The position numbers and the translations under genes are program-made. The notes under the pieces were generated by a model that searched no databases, was not told the origin of the DNA, and saw only the letters and a list, made by a program, of their open reading frames with translations. Below, piece by piece: positions 17,347 to 26,843 of a stretch of DNA of 64,000 nt. How positions within the stretch are numbered: position 1 is the first letter of the stretch; each line of letters begins with the position of its first letter. Source of the DNA: Nonomuraea rhodomycinica (GTDB taxonomy: Bacteria; Actinomycetota; Actinomycetes; Streptosporangiales; Streptosporangiaceae); NCBI RefSeq assembly GCF_013363995.1, contig NZ_JABWGO010000001.1, positions 930,001 to 994,000 on the forward strand, written 5' to 3'.

Positions 17347-18120
17347 TCACGTCCCGATGACCGAGGCCACGGCGATGTGCGGGCGGCCGGTGATCGGGTG
17401 CGGGCCGACGTGGGCGCGGACCCCGAAGACCTCCTCGATGAAGGCCGGGGTCAGCACCTCCAGGGGCGGCCCGTGCCCGGCGACCCTGCCGTCGCGCAGG
17501 ACGACGACCCGGTCGGCGTAGGCGGCGGCCTGGTCGAGGTCGTGCAGCGCGGCCAGCAGGGTCAGGCCGAGGGAGCGGATGAGGTCCAGCAGGAGGAGCT
17601 GCGATCCCACGTCCAGGTGGTTGGTGGGTTCGTCCAGCACCAGGAGCGGGGCCTCCTGCGCCAGCGCGCGGGCCAGCAGCACGCGTTGCCGCTCGCCGCC
17701 CGACAGGGCGGTCAGCAGGCGGTCGGCCGTCCCCTCCATGCCGACCCGCCGCAGAGCGGTGAGGACCACCGCCCGGTCGGTGTCGTTGTCCCGTTCGAGC
17801 GGCCGTTTGCGGCTGTGGCGGCCGGTCGCGACGACCTCCGCGACCGACAGCCCCTCGGCGACCTGGCTGTGCTGCGGGAGCACGGCGCGGTGGCGGGCGG
17901 CCTGGCGGGGCCGCATCCGCCACAGGTCCTGCCCGTCGAGCCGGACCACGCCGCCGGACGGCCGCAGCGACCGGTAGACGGTTCGCAGCAGCGTGGACTT
18001 GCCGCTGCCGTTCGGGCCGACCAGCGCGACGAACTCGCCCGGACCGGCGGTGAGGTCGACCCCGTCCACGATGGGCCGGGCGTCGATGTGGGCGCTGACG
18101 CCCGTGAGGTCAAGCCGCAT
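17347..18120 (-). CDS. Iron-siderophore/cobalamin-type ABC importer, ATP-binding subunit
   Basis: 257 aa. Walker A GPNGSGKSTLL, Q-loop in VLPQHSQ, signature LSGGERQRVLLARAL, Walker B LLVLDEPTNHLD and the H-loop Asp-His region (LHDLDQAAAYADRV): a FepC/BtuD-type ATPase. Start set at the ATG at 18120, which has GGAGG 5 bases upstream; an in-frame GTG at 18132 is possible. It overlaps the permease gene end. It is the last transporter gene before the RiPP-like pair on the same strand (87-base gap). Confidence 0.88.
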   Translation of the reverse strand: MRLDLTGVSAHIDARPIVDGVDLTAGPGEFVALVGPNGSGKSTLLRTVYRSLRPSGGVVRLDGQDLWRMRPRQAARHRAVLPQHSQVAEGLSVAEVVATGRHSRKRPLERDNDTDRAVVLTALRRVGMEGTADRLLTALSGGERQRVLLARALAQEAPLLVLDEPTNHLDVGSQLLLLDLIRSLGLTLLAALHDLDQAAAYADRVVVLRDGRVAGHGPPLEVLTPAFIEEVFGVRAHVGPHPITGRPHIAVASVIGT

Positions 18121-19213
18121 CGGAGCCTCCACGCGCCCGGCGGCGCAGCAGCCACAGGAAGAACGGCACGCCGAGCCCCGTGGTGAAGATCCCCACCGGC
18201 AGCTCGTCGGGCCGGTCGGCGACCCGCGCCGCCAGGTCCACCAGCACCAGGAACAGCGCCCCCGTCAGCAGCGACACGGGCAGCACCCGGCGGTGGTCGG
18301 CGCCGACCACGAACCGGACCATGTGCGGGACCATCAACCCGATGAAACCGATGCCGCCGACGACGCTCACCACCGTGGACGTCAGCAGCGACCCGGCCAC
18401 CAGCAGCCCGATCCGCAGGGTCGCCACCGGCACCCCGATGGCGATGGCCGCCTCCTCGCCGGCCAGCAGCGCGTTGAGGGAGCGGGCCTGCAGCCACAGC
18501 CAGGCCAGGCACGAGCCGACGAGCAGCGCGGGCACGCCGAGGTCGGTCCAGGACGCGCCGGCGACGCTGCCCATGAGCCAGAACATCATGCCCTGCAGCT
18601 CGGTCGGGTTGAGCTGGAGCTGCACGAACGTGGTGGCCGCCGTGCACAGGTAGCCGATGGCGACCCCGGTCAGCACCAGCCACGAGTCCAGCAGCCGTCC
18701 CGAACGCTGGGCCAGGACGTACACCAGCAGCGCCGACAGCATGGCGGCGGCGAAGGCGGCGCCGGTGACGCCGAGCGCGCCGGTCAGCCCGGCCAGGGCG
18801 GTGCCGCCCAGCGCGGGCACCAGCACCGCCCCGAGCGAGGCCGCCGAGGACACGCCCAGCACGTACGGGTCGGCCAGCGGGTTGCGCACCAGGGCCTGCA
18901 ACGCGACCCCGGCCACCGACAGGCCGGCCCCGGCGAGCGCCGCCAGCAGCGCCCGGGGGGTGCGGATGTCCCAGACGACCTGGCTGAGCAGCGGGTCCGC
19001 CTGCGCGCCCCGCCCGCTCAGGTGGGCCAGGACGACCCCCCAGACCTGGCCGAGGGGCAGGGTGACGGAGCCGGCGGAGATGCCGGCGACCAGCGCCGTG
19101 ACCAGCCCGGCGGCCAGGGCCGCCAGCAGCAGGCCGGTCGCGGGGCCGGAGACGGGGTGCGGGCGCCGCGGCGGGGCGGCTCGGACCTGGACGCGGGTCA
19201 GCGTGTCAGTCAC
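18110..19213 (-). CDS. FecCD-family ABC importer permease
   Basis: 367 aa with about 10 hydrophobic segments. Conserved FecCD segments are WDIRTPRALLAALAGAGLS, GVALQALVRNPLADPYVLG and the cytoplasmic loop around GIGFIGLMVPHMVRF. One gene encodes one permease subunit, so a homodimer is expected. GTG start at 19213; the binding-protein gene ends 8 bases inside it. Imports a chelated metal (ferric siderophore or cobalamin); the exact ligand is not visible. Confidence 0.9.
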   Translation of the reverse strand: MTDTLTRVQVRAAPPRRPHPVSGPATGLLLAALAAGLVTALVAGISAGSVTLPLGQVWGVVLAHLSGRGAQADPLLSQVVWDIRTPRALLAALAGAGLSVAGVALQALVRNPLADPYVLGVSSAASLGAVLVPALGGTALAGLTGALGVTGAAFAAAMLSALLVYVLAQRSGRLLDSWLVLTGVAIGYLCTAATTFVQLQLNPTELQGMMFWLMGSVAGASWTDLGVPALLVGSCLAWLWLQARSLNALLAGEEAAIAIGVPVATLRIGLLVAGSLLTSTVVSVVGGIGFIGLMVPHMVRFVVGADHRRVLPVSLLTGALFLVLVDLAARVADRPDELPVGIFTTGLGVPFFLWLLRRRARGGSDAA

Positions 19214-20291
19214 CGGGGTGCACCACCTTGGAGATCTTCTCCACGGCCCAGGCGTTGAGCGGGCCGAGGTACACGCCGTCGGAGACCGCCGTGTACGTCC
19301 TGGACCTCGACGCGGCCCAGTGCGGGTAGGCGGCGAACAGCTTGGCCGCCTCCCGCTCGGCGTCCTCCTCGGGGGTGAACAGCCCCACCACGAGCACGTC
19401 GACCTGGGCGGTGGCGAGCTGCTCCTTGTTGAGGGTGCGGGTCATGTCGGCGGTCTGGCCGGCGAACGCGTTGACGCCGCCGGCGGCCCTGATGACGTCG
19501 TCGTAGATGCCGCCGGTCATGACGGCGGGCAGCCCGTTGGCGTTCATCATGGCCATGCCGGGATAGGCGACGAGCACCTTCCTGGCGGGCCGGTCGGCCA
19601 CCCGGGCCCGTACGGCCTGGACGCGGGCGCGCAGCTCGCCGATCAGGCCCAGCGCGCGCTCCTGCACGTCGAACACCCGCCCGAGCAGGCCGATGAACTC
19701 CAGCGAGGAGTTGATCGACTGGTTGCGGTAGGCGCGCCGCTCCTCCGGGGTCGCCTCCGGCTTGCCCATCGCGCAGTTGACCGGGTTGACGAGGGAGGTG
19801 ATGCCCGCCGCGGCGAGCTGCTCGCGGGTGGCGAAGCCCTTCTTGGCGTCGAACCCGCCGGACCAGGTGGACACCACCAGATCCGGCTTGAGCTTGAGCA
19901 CCTGCTCGGCGGGGACGTCGAAGTTCTTGTTCATGGTCAGGCCGCCGGTCGGCAGCGCCCTGATCCTGGCGACCATCGACGGGTCGTCGGAGACGCCGTA
20001 GCTCTGGGCGTTGGCCAGGACGCTCTTGTCCAGGCCGAGCAGGATGAAGCTCTCCACCTCTCCCACGCTGGTCCCGTTGAGGATCAGCACCCGCCGGGGC
20101 GGCCGGTGGAAGGTGACCTTCGTCCCGCAGTTGTCGAAGGTCAGGGGGTAGCTCGTCCGGCCGCCGGAGGCGGCGCTCTGCGCCGCGCCGGCGGAGGACG
20201 CCTCGGGGGCGGCGCCGCAGCCGGCGGCGGCCAGGACCGCGAGCGCGCTCAGCGCGGCGGCCACGAGGCGAGGCGAACGGGTAGGTCTCAT
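19206..20291 (-). CDS. ABC importer substrate-binding lipoprotein (siderophore type)
   Basis: 361 aa. Lipoprotein signal: basic start MRPTRSPRL, hydrophobic run, then AVLAAAGCG with the lipid-anchored Cys. The mature part has the helical-backbone binding-protein layout (RRVLILNGTSVGEVESFILL, LKPDLVVSTW, IYDDVIRAAGGVNAFAG). Homology starts at the ATG at 20291; an upstream in-frame extension to 20342 lacks support. It heads a three-gene importer operon that runs toward the RiPP-like genes. Confidence 0.87.
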   Translation of the reverse strand: MRPTRSPRLVAAALSALAVLAAAGCGAAPEASSAGAAQSAASGGRTSYPLTFDNCGTKVTFHRPPRRVLILNGTSVGEVESFILLGLDKSVLANAQSYGVSDDPSMVARIRALPTGGLTMNKNFDVPAEQVLKLKPDLVVSTWSGGFDAKKGFATREQLAAAGITSLVNPVNCAMGKPEATPEERRAYRNQSINSSLEFIGLLGRVFDVQERALGLIGELRARVQAVRARVADRPARKVLVAYPGMAMMNANGLPAVMTGGIYDDVIRAAGGVNAFAGQTADMTRTLNKEQLATAQVDVLVVGLFTPEEDAEREAAKLFAAYPHWAASRSRTYTAVSDGVYLGPLNAWAVEKISKVVHPGD

Positions 20292-20410
20292 CGGTTCTCG
20301 TGCTCTCCACGGTTCGGAGGTACGCGTCGCGGCGCCGGCCACGGAGGTGACCGGCGCGGCGACGCCCGGCTTGTCGTGGGAGGGGACCGCGGCGAGCAGC
20401 GATGAGACAG

Positions 20411-20452
20411 GCGGTCAGCGCATGCCGAGAAAGGCGATCAGCGCATGCCGAG
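20411..20452. repeat. Two 19-bp direct repeats upstream of the importer operon
   Basis: GCGGTCAGCGCATGCCGAG (20411-20429) is repeated with one mismatch at 20434-20452, a 23-base period (about two helix turns). Each copy contains the palindrome GCATGC. They lie 120-160 bases upstream of the binding-protein start in a 255-base gap and could be regulator sites. No other feature is visible in that gap. Confidence 0.5.
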
Positions 20453-20546
20453 GGAGACGGCCGGTTCCCGGGCGTGCGGCGATGGCGCCGCGCCCCGGAG
20501 GCACGTCTGGGAGGGGCCGGAGGGCCGGCCCGTGGTCACCCGGTCG

Positions 20547-21146
20547 TCACGCGACCGCCGCGGGTCCCGTCCGGCGGCCGGGCGGTCCGCGCCGGACGAG
20601 CGCGTGCCTGAGGAACAGCCGGACGCGGGCGGTCTCGTCCTCGCGCGCGTACGCGACGGGCTCCGGCCGCGGGTGCGCCCATCCGGCCGCCAGGAGCAGC
20701 AGGGCCAGCAGGGGGCGCAGCACCCAGCCGGCCAGCTGCCGGACCAGGGCGCACAGGCCCGCCTCCGCCCACCGCAGCCAGGCGGAGGTCACCAGCACGC
20801 CGAGCGCGTGCATGACCAGCATCCCGGTGCTCATGGACATCGGCTGCGGCTGGTGGTGCAGGTGCGCCATGTCCGGCAGGGCGGGCATCGGGTGCTCGGC
20901 GGCACCCTGGCCGAGCAGGGCGTGCAGGACGACCTGCGACAGGGCGGTCGCGGGCACGATCTCGCCCAGCACCCGCTCCCGGCCCGTCAACGCCAGCGCG
21001 GGGACCATGAGCAGCAGCACGCCGCCCAGCGCCGCCTTCGGGTCGAAGGAGCCGCCACCGGCGAGGTGCCCGAGCGTGGCGAGGACGGCGCACGTGGCGG
21101 CGAAGCCGGCCGCGCGCACCCACCTCATCACCGAGAACGGACCCAT
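20547..21146 (-). CDS. Membrane protein with His/Met-rich loop
   Basis: 199 aa, about five hydrophobic segments. A central loop has several His and Met residues (HPMPALPDMAHLHHQPQP, then MSMSTGM), a pattern that suits copper or other metal contact. A basic C-terminal tail follows the last segment. Not recognised as a characterised family. ATG at 21146 with AAAGGA about 11 bases upstream. It lies upstream of the metal importer on the same strand, so a role in metal handling is reasonable but only inferred. Confidence 0.6.
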   Translation of the reverse strand: MGPFSVMRWVRAAGFAATCAVLATLGHLAGGGSFDPKAALGGVLLLMVPALALTGRERVLGEIVPATALSQVVLHALLGQGAAEHPMPALPDMAHLHHQPQPMSMSTGMLVMHALGVLVTSAWLRWAEAGLCALVRQLAGWVLRPLLALLLLAAGWAHPRPEPVAYAREDETARVRLFLRHALVRRGPPGRRTGPAAVA

Positions 21147-21239
21147 CGCGGACAGATCCTTTCACACCGCCCCCGAGCCCTCCGGGACGCCCCGGCACCG
21201 TCAGGGTCCCGTCGTGACCGGCCGCCCGCGAGCCCGTGG

Positions 21240-22385
21240 TCAGCGGACCTTGCGGAAGAAGGCCCGGACATCGCCGACCAGCAGGTCGGGGGCCTCCATG
21301 GCGGCGAAGTGGCCGCCCCGGTCGAACTCCGACCAGTGGATCACGTTGTGCTCGCGCTCGGCCACCCGCCGGACCCCGCCGTCGCCGGGGAAGACCGCGA
21401 CCCCGTGCGGCACCTCGGAGCGCTCGACCGGCTTGCCCCACTGCGCCGAGCCCTCCTTGTAGAGCCGGGCGGACGAGGCGGCGGTGCGGGTCAGCCAGTA
21501 GATCGACACGTCGGTGAGCAGCTGGTCCCGGTCGACCGCGTCCTCGGGCAGGTCGTGGGCCGGGTCGGTCCACTCCTTGAACTTCTCCGCGATCCACGCG
21601 AGCTGGGCGGCGGGCGAGTCGTGCAGGCCGAAGGCGACGGTCTGCGGCCGGGTGGCCTGGATCACCGCGTAGCCGGAGCGGTCGTGGTCGGCGTAGACGC
21701 GCAGGCGGGCCCGCTCGGCCTCGCTGAGGCCCTCCGTCTCGGCCGGGTCGAAGGCCGGGAAGCCGAGCGCGCCGTTGACGTGCACGCCCGCCACCCGGTC
21801 GGGGGCGACGCGGCCGAGTTCGGGCGAGATGACCGAGCCGCTGTCGCCGCCCTGGGCGCCGTAGCGCTCGTAGCCGAGGCGGCTCATCAGCTCCGCCCAC
21901 GCGCGGGCGACCCGGCCCAGGTCCCAGCCGGCCTCGCGGGTGGGGCCGGAGAAGCCGAAGCCGGGGATGGACGGGGCGACGACGTGGAAGGCGTCGGCGG
22001 GGTCGCCGCCGTGGGCGCGGGGGTCGGTGAGCGGGCCGATGACCTTCATGAACTCGGCGATCGAGCCGGGCCAGCCGTGGGTGAGGATCAGCGGCAGCGC
22101 GTCCGGCTCGGGCGAGCGCACGTGCAGGAAGTGGATGTCCTGGCCGTCGATCTCGGTGGTGAACTGCGGGTAGGCGTTGAGCGCCGCCTCGTGCTCCCGC
22201 CAGTCGTATCCGGTGCGCCAGTACTCCGCCAGCCGCCGCACGTACGAGACGGGGATGCCGTACGACCAGCCGACGCCGGGCAGCTCGTCGGGCCAGCGGG
22301 TGCGGGCCAGCCGGTCGCGCAGGTCGTCGAGCTCGGACTGCGGGATGTCGATGCGGAACGGCCGGATCTGCGGGGTGAACGTCAT
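21240..22385 (-). CDS. Epoxide hydrolase (alpha/beta hydrolase with EHN domain)
   Basis: 381 aa. N-terminal epoxide-hydrolase region ([23 protein letters not shown]) precedes an alpha/beta hydrolase core: oxyanion motif [10 protein letters not shown], nucleophile Asp in [11 protein letters not shown], and a C-terminal catalytic His likely in the [10 protein letters not shown] segment. Opens epoxides to diols. The ATG at 22385 lacks a clear ribosome site; a GTG at 22394 is possible. Divergent from a WYL regulator gene, with an inverted repeat between them, so probably controlled by it. Confidence 0.87.
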   Translation of the reverse strand: MTFTPQIRPFRIDIPQSELDDLRDRLARTRWPDELPGVGWSYGIPVSYVRRLAEYWRTGYDWREHEAALNAYPQFTTEIDGQDIHFLHVRSPEPDALPLILTHGWPGSIAEFMKVIGPLTDPRAHGGDPADAFHVVAPSIPGFGFSGPTREAGWDLGRVARAWAELMSRLGYERYGAQGGDSGSVISPELGRVAPDRVAGVHVNGALGFPAFDPAETEGLSEAERARLRVYADHDRSGYAVIQATRPQTVAFGLHDSPAAQLAWIAEKFKEWTDPAHDLPEDAVDRDQLLTDVSIYWLTRTAASSARLYKEGSAQWGKPVERSEVPHGVAVFPGDGGVRRVAEREHNVIHWSEFDRGGHFAAMEAPDLLVGDVRAFFRKVR

Positions 22386-22393
22386 GGGAGACA

Positions 22394-22429
22394 CGCTAGG
22401 GACCGGCTAGGACAGGGCCGGTCCTAGCG
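22394..22429. promoter_or_regulatory. Operator between epoxide hydrolase and WYL regulator
   Basis: CTAGGAC (22407-22413) and GTCCTAG (22421-22427) are perfect inverted repeats 7 bases apart, nested within CGCTAGG (22394-22400) and CCTAGCG (22423-22429). The location between divergent starts suits an autoregulatory binding site of the WYL protein. Confidence 0.6.
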
Positions 22430-22448
22430 GTAGGGCAGTCTGGAGGAT

Positions 22449-23435
22449 GTGTTGGAGACATCGGCCCGGCTGCTCAGGCTCCTCTCGCTCCTGCAGACCC
22501 ACCGGCAGTGGTCCGGCGCGGAACTGGCGGAACGGCTCGGCGTGACCACGCGGACCGTCCGCCGTGACGTCGGCCGGCTGCGCGAGCTCGGCTATCCCGT
22601 GCACGCCACCGCGGGCGCGCCCGGCTACCGGCTCGGCGCCGGCACGGACCTGCCGCCGCTCCTGCTGGACGACGACGAGGCGGTCGCGGTCGCGGTGGGG
22701 CTGCGGACGGCGGCCGGCGGCTCGGTGACGGGCATCGAGGAGACGTCCGTACGGGCGCTGGCCAAGCTGGAGCGGGTGCTGCCGTCACGGCTCAGGCGTC
22801 GCGTGCACGCGCTGCGGTCGATGACCGTGCCGATGGGCGGGGCGGGTTCGGCGGTGGACCCGGCGTGCCTGACCGCGATCGCCTCCGCCTGCCGCGACCA
22901 CGAGACCCTGCGCTTCGACTACCGCACGCACGAGGGGCGGGAGGGTCCGCGCGCCGCCGAGCCGTACCGGCTGGTCCATTCGGGGCGGCACTGGTACCTG
23001 CTGGGCTGGGACACCGGCCGGGCCGGCTGGCGCACCTACCGGGTCGACCGCCTGAGCCTGCGGACGCCGAACGGCCCCCGCTTCGTGCCCCGCGACCCTC
23101 CCGACCCCGACGTGGCGGCCTACCTGTCCCGGTCGATCTCCAGCGCGCCCTACCGGTACCGGGGCCGCTTCACCATGCACGCCCCGGCCGAGGTCGTCGC
23201 CCGGCGCATGCCGGCCACCGTCGCCGCGATCGAGCCGATCGACGCGCGGTCCTGCACGCTGACCAGCGGCGCGAACGACCTCGACGAGCTCGCCGTCTGG
23301 GTGGCGCTGATGGACGTCGACTTCGACGTGCACGAGCCGCCCGAGCTGGCCGGCCGCCTCCTCGTCCTCTCCGCCCGCCTGGCCGCCGCCGCCCGGTCGC
23401 TCGGCGGCCCGGACGGCCCGCCCGAGGAGCCGTGA
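22449..23435 (+). CDS. WYL-domain transcriptional regulator (YafY/DeoR-like)
   Basis: 328 aa. N-terminal HTH_11 winged helix (SGAELAERLGVTTRTVRRDV), then a WYL domain (about 140-230; PYRLVHSGRHWYLLGWD) that usually senses nucleic acid or a small ligand, and a WCX-like C-terminus. The GTG at 22449 is used; a TTG at 22452 is better spaced from GGAGG and may be the true start. Probably represses or activates the divergent epoxide hydrolase. Confidence 0.87.
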   Translation: MLETSARLLRLLSLLQTHRQWSGAELAERLGVTTRTVRRDVGRLRELGYPVHATAGAPGYRLGAGTDLPPLLLDDDEAVAVAVGLRTAAGGSVTGIEETSVRALAKLERVLPSRLRRRVHALRSMTVPMGGAGSAVDPACLTAIASACRDHETLRFDYRTHEGREGPRAAEPYRLVHSGRHWYLLGWDTGRAGWRTYRVDRLSLRTPNGPRFVPRDPPDPDVAAYLSRSISSAPYRYRGRFTMHAPAEVVARRMPATVAAIEPIDARSCTLTSGANDLDELAVWVALMDVDFDVHEPPELAGRLLVLSARLAAAARSLGGPDGPPEEP

Positions 23436-23475
23436 ACGGCTCGGGCGGCCCGCGCGAGCGGTGGGCGGCGGGCCC

Positions 23476-24423
23476 TCATCCGGCGGCGGCGGCCGTGCGG
23501 AGCGCGCGGTAGAGCAGGCGGGCGTCGCCCAGGTGGTGGCGCAGCAGCTTCTCCAGTCCCCCGATCGGGACGAGGTTCTGCGGGGCGCGCGGGTCCTTGT
23601 AGTCCACGCCGGCCAGCGGAGGCAGGGCCAGGGTGACCTCGTCGGCGAGCCGTACCGCCTGGGCCGGGTCCAGGTCCGCGCTGGCCTCGCAGCGCGCCAC
23701 ACCCGCCCACGGCGCGGGCGACTGGACGGGGAGCCGCACGTACCAGGAGTGCCGCCGCCAGCTCGTGCCCATGAGGAACACCGGCGTGCGCTGGCCGGGC
23801 GTGAGCGCGGCCACCACGGCCGACTGCGGCGGCGGCAGATAGGCGGTGTGGTGGGTCTTGATGTAGCCGACGGTGCGCGGCAGATGCGTGCGGCCCCGCA
23901 GCGGCCCGTCCACCAGCAGCAGGTCGTCGCCCCGCGCGCGGTGCCGCACCGCCAGGTCCACCTCCAGCTGGGTGACCTGCCGCTGCAGCGCCAGCGACAG
24001 CTCCTCGAAGCTCGCGTCGGCGGCCTTGGTCGGCTGGTAGACGGCGTGGGTGGTCTTCACCTCGGGCGCGTGCGGCGAGGCGGAGATCAGCGACCGGTTG
24101 ACCTCGATCGCCGCCAGGTCGGCGCCGTCCGGCCCGCAACGGACGATCCCGGCCGCATAGGAGGCGGCGATGCCGGGCACGGGCATGGGCGTGTCCGGGT
24201 CGTGCACCCAGACGCGGGCGTCGATCCTGCGCACGCCGTCGGCGACGAGCAGCGTCTCGGGGGCGGACGCGTCCGCGCCGGGCGTGACGGGTTTCCAGTC
24301 GGCGGCCGGCCGCTCGACGTCGAGGACCAGCTCGGCGCTGGTGGCGCCCATCTCGGAGAGGTTCTCGACAGCCAGGGCGGCGGCGTAGCCGGGATCCCAC
24401 GGGTCGACGGTGAAGCCTGTCAT
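23476..24423 (-). CDS. NurA-like DNA-end resection nuclease
   Basis: 315 aa. The core starts LLVADGVRRIDARVWV, resembling the NurA motif where the first catalytic Asp lies in a DG pair, and continues with AAIEVNRSL, DDLLLVDGPL (second acidic site) and VGYIKTHH. The end (VDYKDPRAPQNLVPIGGLEKLLRHHL) is typical of NurA domains. ATG overlaps the stop of the Rad50-like gene (ATGA). Together with HerA- and Mre11/Rad50-like genes directly upstream, it should degrade the 5' strand at double-strand breaks. The identification rests on motif plus context. Confidence 0.72.
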   Translation of the reverse strand: MTGFTVDPWDPGYAAALAVENLSEMGATSAELVLDVERPAADWKPVTPGADASAPETLLVADGVRRIDARVWVHDPDTPMPVPGIAASYAAGIVRCGPDGADLAAIEVNRSLISASPHAPEVKTTHAVYQPTKAADASFEELSLALQRQVTQLEVDLAVRHRARGDDLLLVDGPLRGRTHLPRTVGYIKTHHTAYLPPPQSAVVAALTPGQRTPVFLMGTSWRRHSWYVRLPVQSPAPWAGVARCEASADLDPAQAVRLADEVTLALPPLAGVDYKDPRAPQNLVPIGGLEKLLRHHLGDARLLYRALRTAAAAG

Positions 24424-26843
24424 GCGATCCCGGCCTTCCGGACGTGGGAGCCCTTCCCGTCGCGCCTGACCTCGAAGCGCACGGGCACCCGCTCGGCCAG
24501 CGCGGGCACGTGGGTGACGACGCCGATCATGCGTTCCTGGCCGGCGGCGAGGCGTTCGAGGGTCGTGGCGACCGTGTCGAGGGTGGCCGGGTCGAGCGTG
24601 CCGAAGCCCTCGTCGAGGAAGATCGAGTCCAGCCGCCTGGCGACCGCGCCGGACAGCGCCAGCGCCAGGGCGAGCGCGGCCTGGAAGGTCTCGCCGCCGG
24701 ACAGTGTGCGGGCGCTGCGCCGCATGCCGGCCTCGCCGTAGTCGATGACCTCGATGTCGCCGGTCTTGTCGGCGAGCGCCAGCTCGTACTGGCCGTCGGA
24801 CAGCTCGCGCAGCGTGTCGGAGGCCGAGGCGACGAGCACCTCGAGGGCCTCGGCGCACAGCCAGCGTTCGAAGGCGTTGGCGCGCAGGCGCAGCGCCAGC
24901 TCGTGGGCGACCTTGGCCTCGTGCTCCTTCATCGTGATCCGGTTCTCCAGGTCGGCGGCGCGCCGGCGCTCCTCCTTGAGGCGGTCGAGCGCGCTGTCGG
25001 CGCGGGCGACGGCCGCGGCGACCTCGGCGCCGAACTGGTCCGGGGAGGCGTCGCGCGGGGCGTGGACGCCGTGCTCGGCCAGGCGCTCGGCCAGCCTGCC
25101 GCGGTCGGCGGCCAGCCGGGCGCGGGCCTGGGCCAGCCGCTCCTCACGCTCGGCCAGCGCGGCGCGGGCGGCCTGCGCGGCCCGGTCGCGCCAGGCCAGC
25201 AGCTCGCTCCAGGCCCGGTGCAGGTCCTCACGGGCGAGGGGCGGCGGCGGGTCGTCCTGGGCGCCGGCGACGAGCAGCCGGTCGCGGGCGGCCTCCAGCG
25301 TGCGCCAGGCCGACTCCGCCTGACGGGCGACCTTGTCGGCCTCGGCGCGGGCCCGGTCCAGCCGGCCCCGGGCGGCGCGTACGGCGTCACGCGCCTGGGC
25401 GGCCAGCTCGTCGGCCTTGGCGACGGCGGCGAGCCGCGCTTCGAGCTCGGCCCGGTCGCCGGGGGCGGGCAGCGCGGCCAACTCCGCCTCCAGCCGGGTC
25501 GCCTCCGTGGCGTGCATCGACGCCGACGTCTCCGCCTTGGCGCAGGCGGCTCTGGCGCGCTGGGCCCGTTCGCGGGCGCCGGCCAGGGCGCGGTCGGCGG
25601 CGCGGATGTCGGCGGGCGGCTCGTGGCGGGGCAGCTCGGCGACCGGGTGACGGCAGACCGGGCACGGCAGCCCCACTTCCAGCCGGTTGACCAGGTGGGC
25701 GGCGGCGTGCGCGTCGCGCAGGCGTTCGCGCCGGTCCTCGGCCACGGCGAGCGCCTGTTCGGCCGCGACCTGCTCGCCGGCCGCGGCCTCCAGGGACGCG
25801 GCGGCCGACGTGGCGGCGGCGCGGGCCCGCGCGGCGCCGGCCGCGAGGCGTTCGCGGGCGTCCAGCGCGGCCAGCGCCGCCCGGGGAGCGCCGCGGTCGC
25901 CCAGCGCGGCCAGCGCCTCGTACGCCTCGTGCTCGTCGGCCTCCAGCCGGGCCACGTCGGCGGTCAGCGTCTCGACGGACTCCGCAGCGGCGCGCCGGGC
26001 CGAGGCCAGGGTCGGGACCGCGGCGGGCATGCGCGGCTCGGACAGGACGGCCTGCCGTTCGGCCACGGCCGCCCGCTCCTGCTCGGCGAGGCGGATGTCG
26101 GACTCCCGGGCGCGCAGCAGGTCCAGGTCGGCGCCCATGGTGCCGGCCAGCCGTCGCAGCGCCGCCAGCCGCTCGGTCAGCTCCCGCTCGGCCTCGGCCG
26201 TCGCCCCGGACAGCTTGGTGAGCTGGTCGCGGGCGAAGGAGGCGTCCTGCTTGGCGCTCTCCTCCTCGCGGGCCGCCCGCTGCCGGATCCGCTCGTAGAC
26301 GTCGGCGTCGAGCAGCTGCACCAGCAGGTCCTGCCGTTCGCGGGGCGCGGCGTGCAGGAACTCGGCGAAGCGGCCCTGCGGCAGGACCACGCACTGGGTG
26401 AAGAAGCGGTACTCCAGCCCGGTCACCCGCTGGGCCTCGGCGGTGACGTTCTCGCCCTCGGCGAGCGGCCTGACCACCGCCTCGAACGCCTCGGGGAGCG
26501 GGGCGGCCGGGTCCAGCTCGTCGAGCCTGGCCTCCTTGGTGCGCACCGCGCCCTTGGCGTCGCGCACCATCGCGCGGACCACGCCGTAACGCCGTCCGTC
26601 GCTGTCGAACACCATCGCCACCTTGCCGGCCGTGACGGACGGCGCCAGGGCGTGGGCGACGGCGCCCTCCCGGCCCCAGCGCGGCACGGTGCCGTACAGG
26701 GCGAAGCAGATCGCGTCGATGATGGTGCTCTTGCCCGCGCCGGTCGGGCCGACGAGCGCGAAGTACTCGGTGTCGGAGAAGTCCACGCTCACCGGCTCGC
26801 GGAAGCTGCCGAAGTGGTCCAGGTGCAGCAGAAGGGGGCGCAT
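24420..26843 (-). CDS. sbcC: SbcC/Rad50-like SMC-type ATPase
   Basis: 807 aa. Walker A GPTGAGKSTIIDAI (K38) at the N-terminus, long Ala/Arg/Glu-rich coiled coils, a zinc hook CPVC (C394, C397) at mid-length, ABC signature TLSGGETFQAALAL and Walker B DSIFLDEGFGTLD at the C-terminus. It is shorter than E. coli SbcC (about 1050 aa), with shorter coils. Forms the Mre11-Rad50 type complex with SbcD. Its ATG overlaps the SbcD stop by one base (TGATG). Confidence 0.92.
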   Translation of the reverse strand: MRPLLLHLDHFGSFREPVSVDFSDTEYFALVGPTGAGKSTIIDAICFALYGTVPRWGREGAVAHALAPSVTAGKVAMVFDSDGRRYGVVRAMVRDAKGAVRTKEARLDELDPAAPLPEAFEAVVRPLAEGENVTAEAQRVTGLEYRFFTQCVVLPQGRFAEFLHAAPRERQDLLVQLLDADVYERIRQRAAREEESAKQDASFARDQLTKLSGATAEAERELTERLAALRRLAGTMGADLDLLRARESDIRLAEQERAAVAERQAVLSEPRMPAAVPTLASARRAAAESVETLTADVARLEADEHEAYEALAALGDRGAPRAALAALDARERLAAGAARARAAATSAAASLEAAAGEQVAAEQALAVAEDRRERLRDAHAAAHLVNRLEVGLPCPVCRHPVAELPRHEPPADIRAADRALAGARERAQRARAACAKAETSASMHATEATRLEAELAALPAPGDRAELEARLAAVAKADELAAQARDAVRAARGRLDRARAEADKVARQAESAWRTLEAARDRLLVAGAQDDPPPPLAREDLHRAWSELLAWRDRAAQAARAALAEREERLAQARARLAADRGRLAERLAEHGVHAPRDASPDQFGAEVAAAVARADSALDRLKEERRRAADLENRITMKEHEAKVAHELALRLRANAFERWLCAEALEVLVASASDTLRELSDGQYELALADKTGDIEVIDYGEAGMRRSARTLSGGETFQAALALALALSGAVARRLDSIFLDEGFGTLDPATLDTVATTLERLAAGQERMIGVVTHVPALAERVPVRFEVRRDGKGSHVRKAGIA

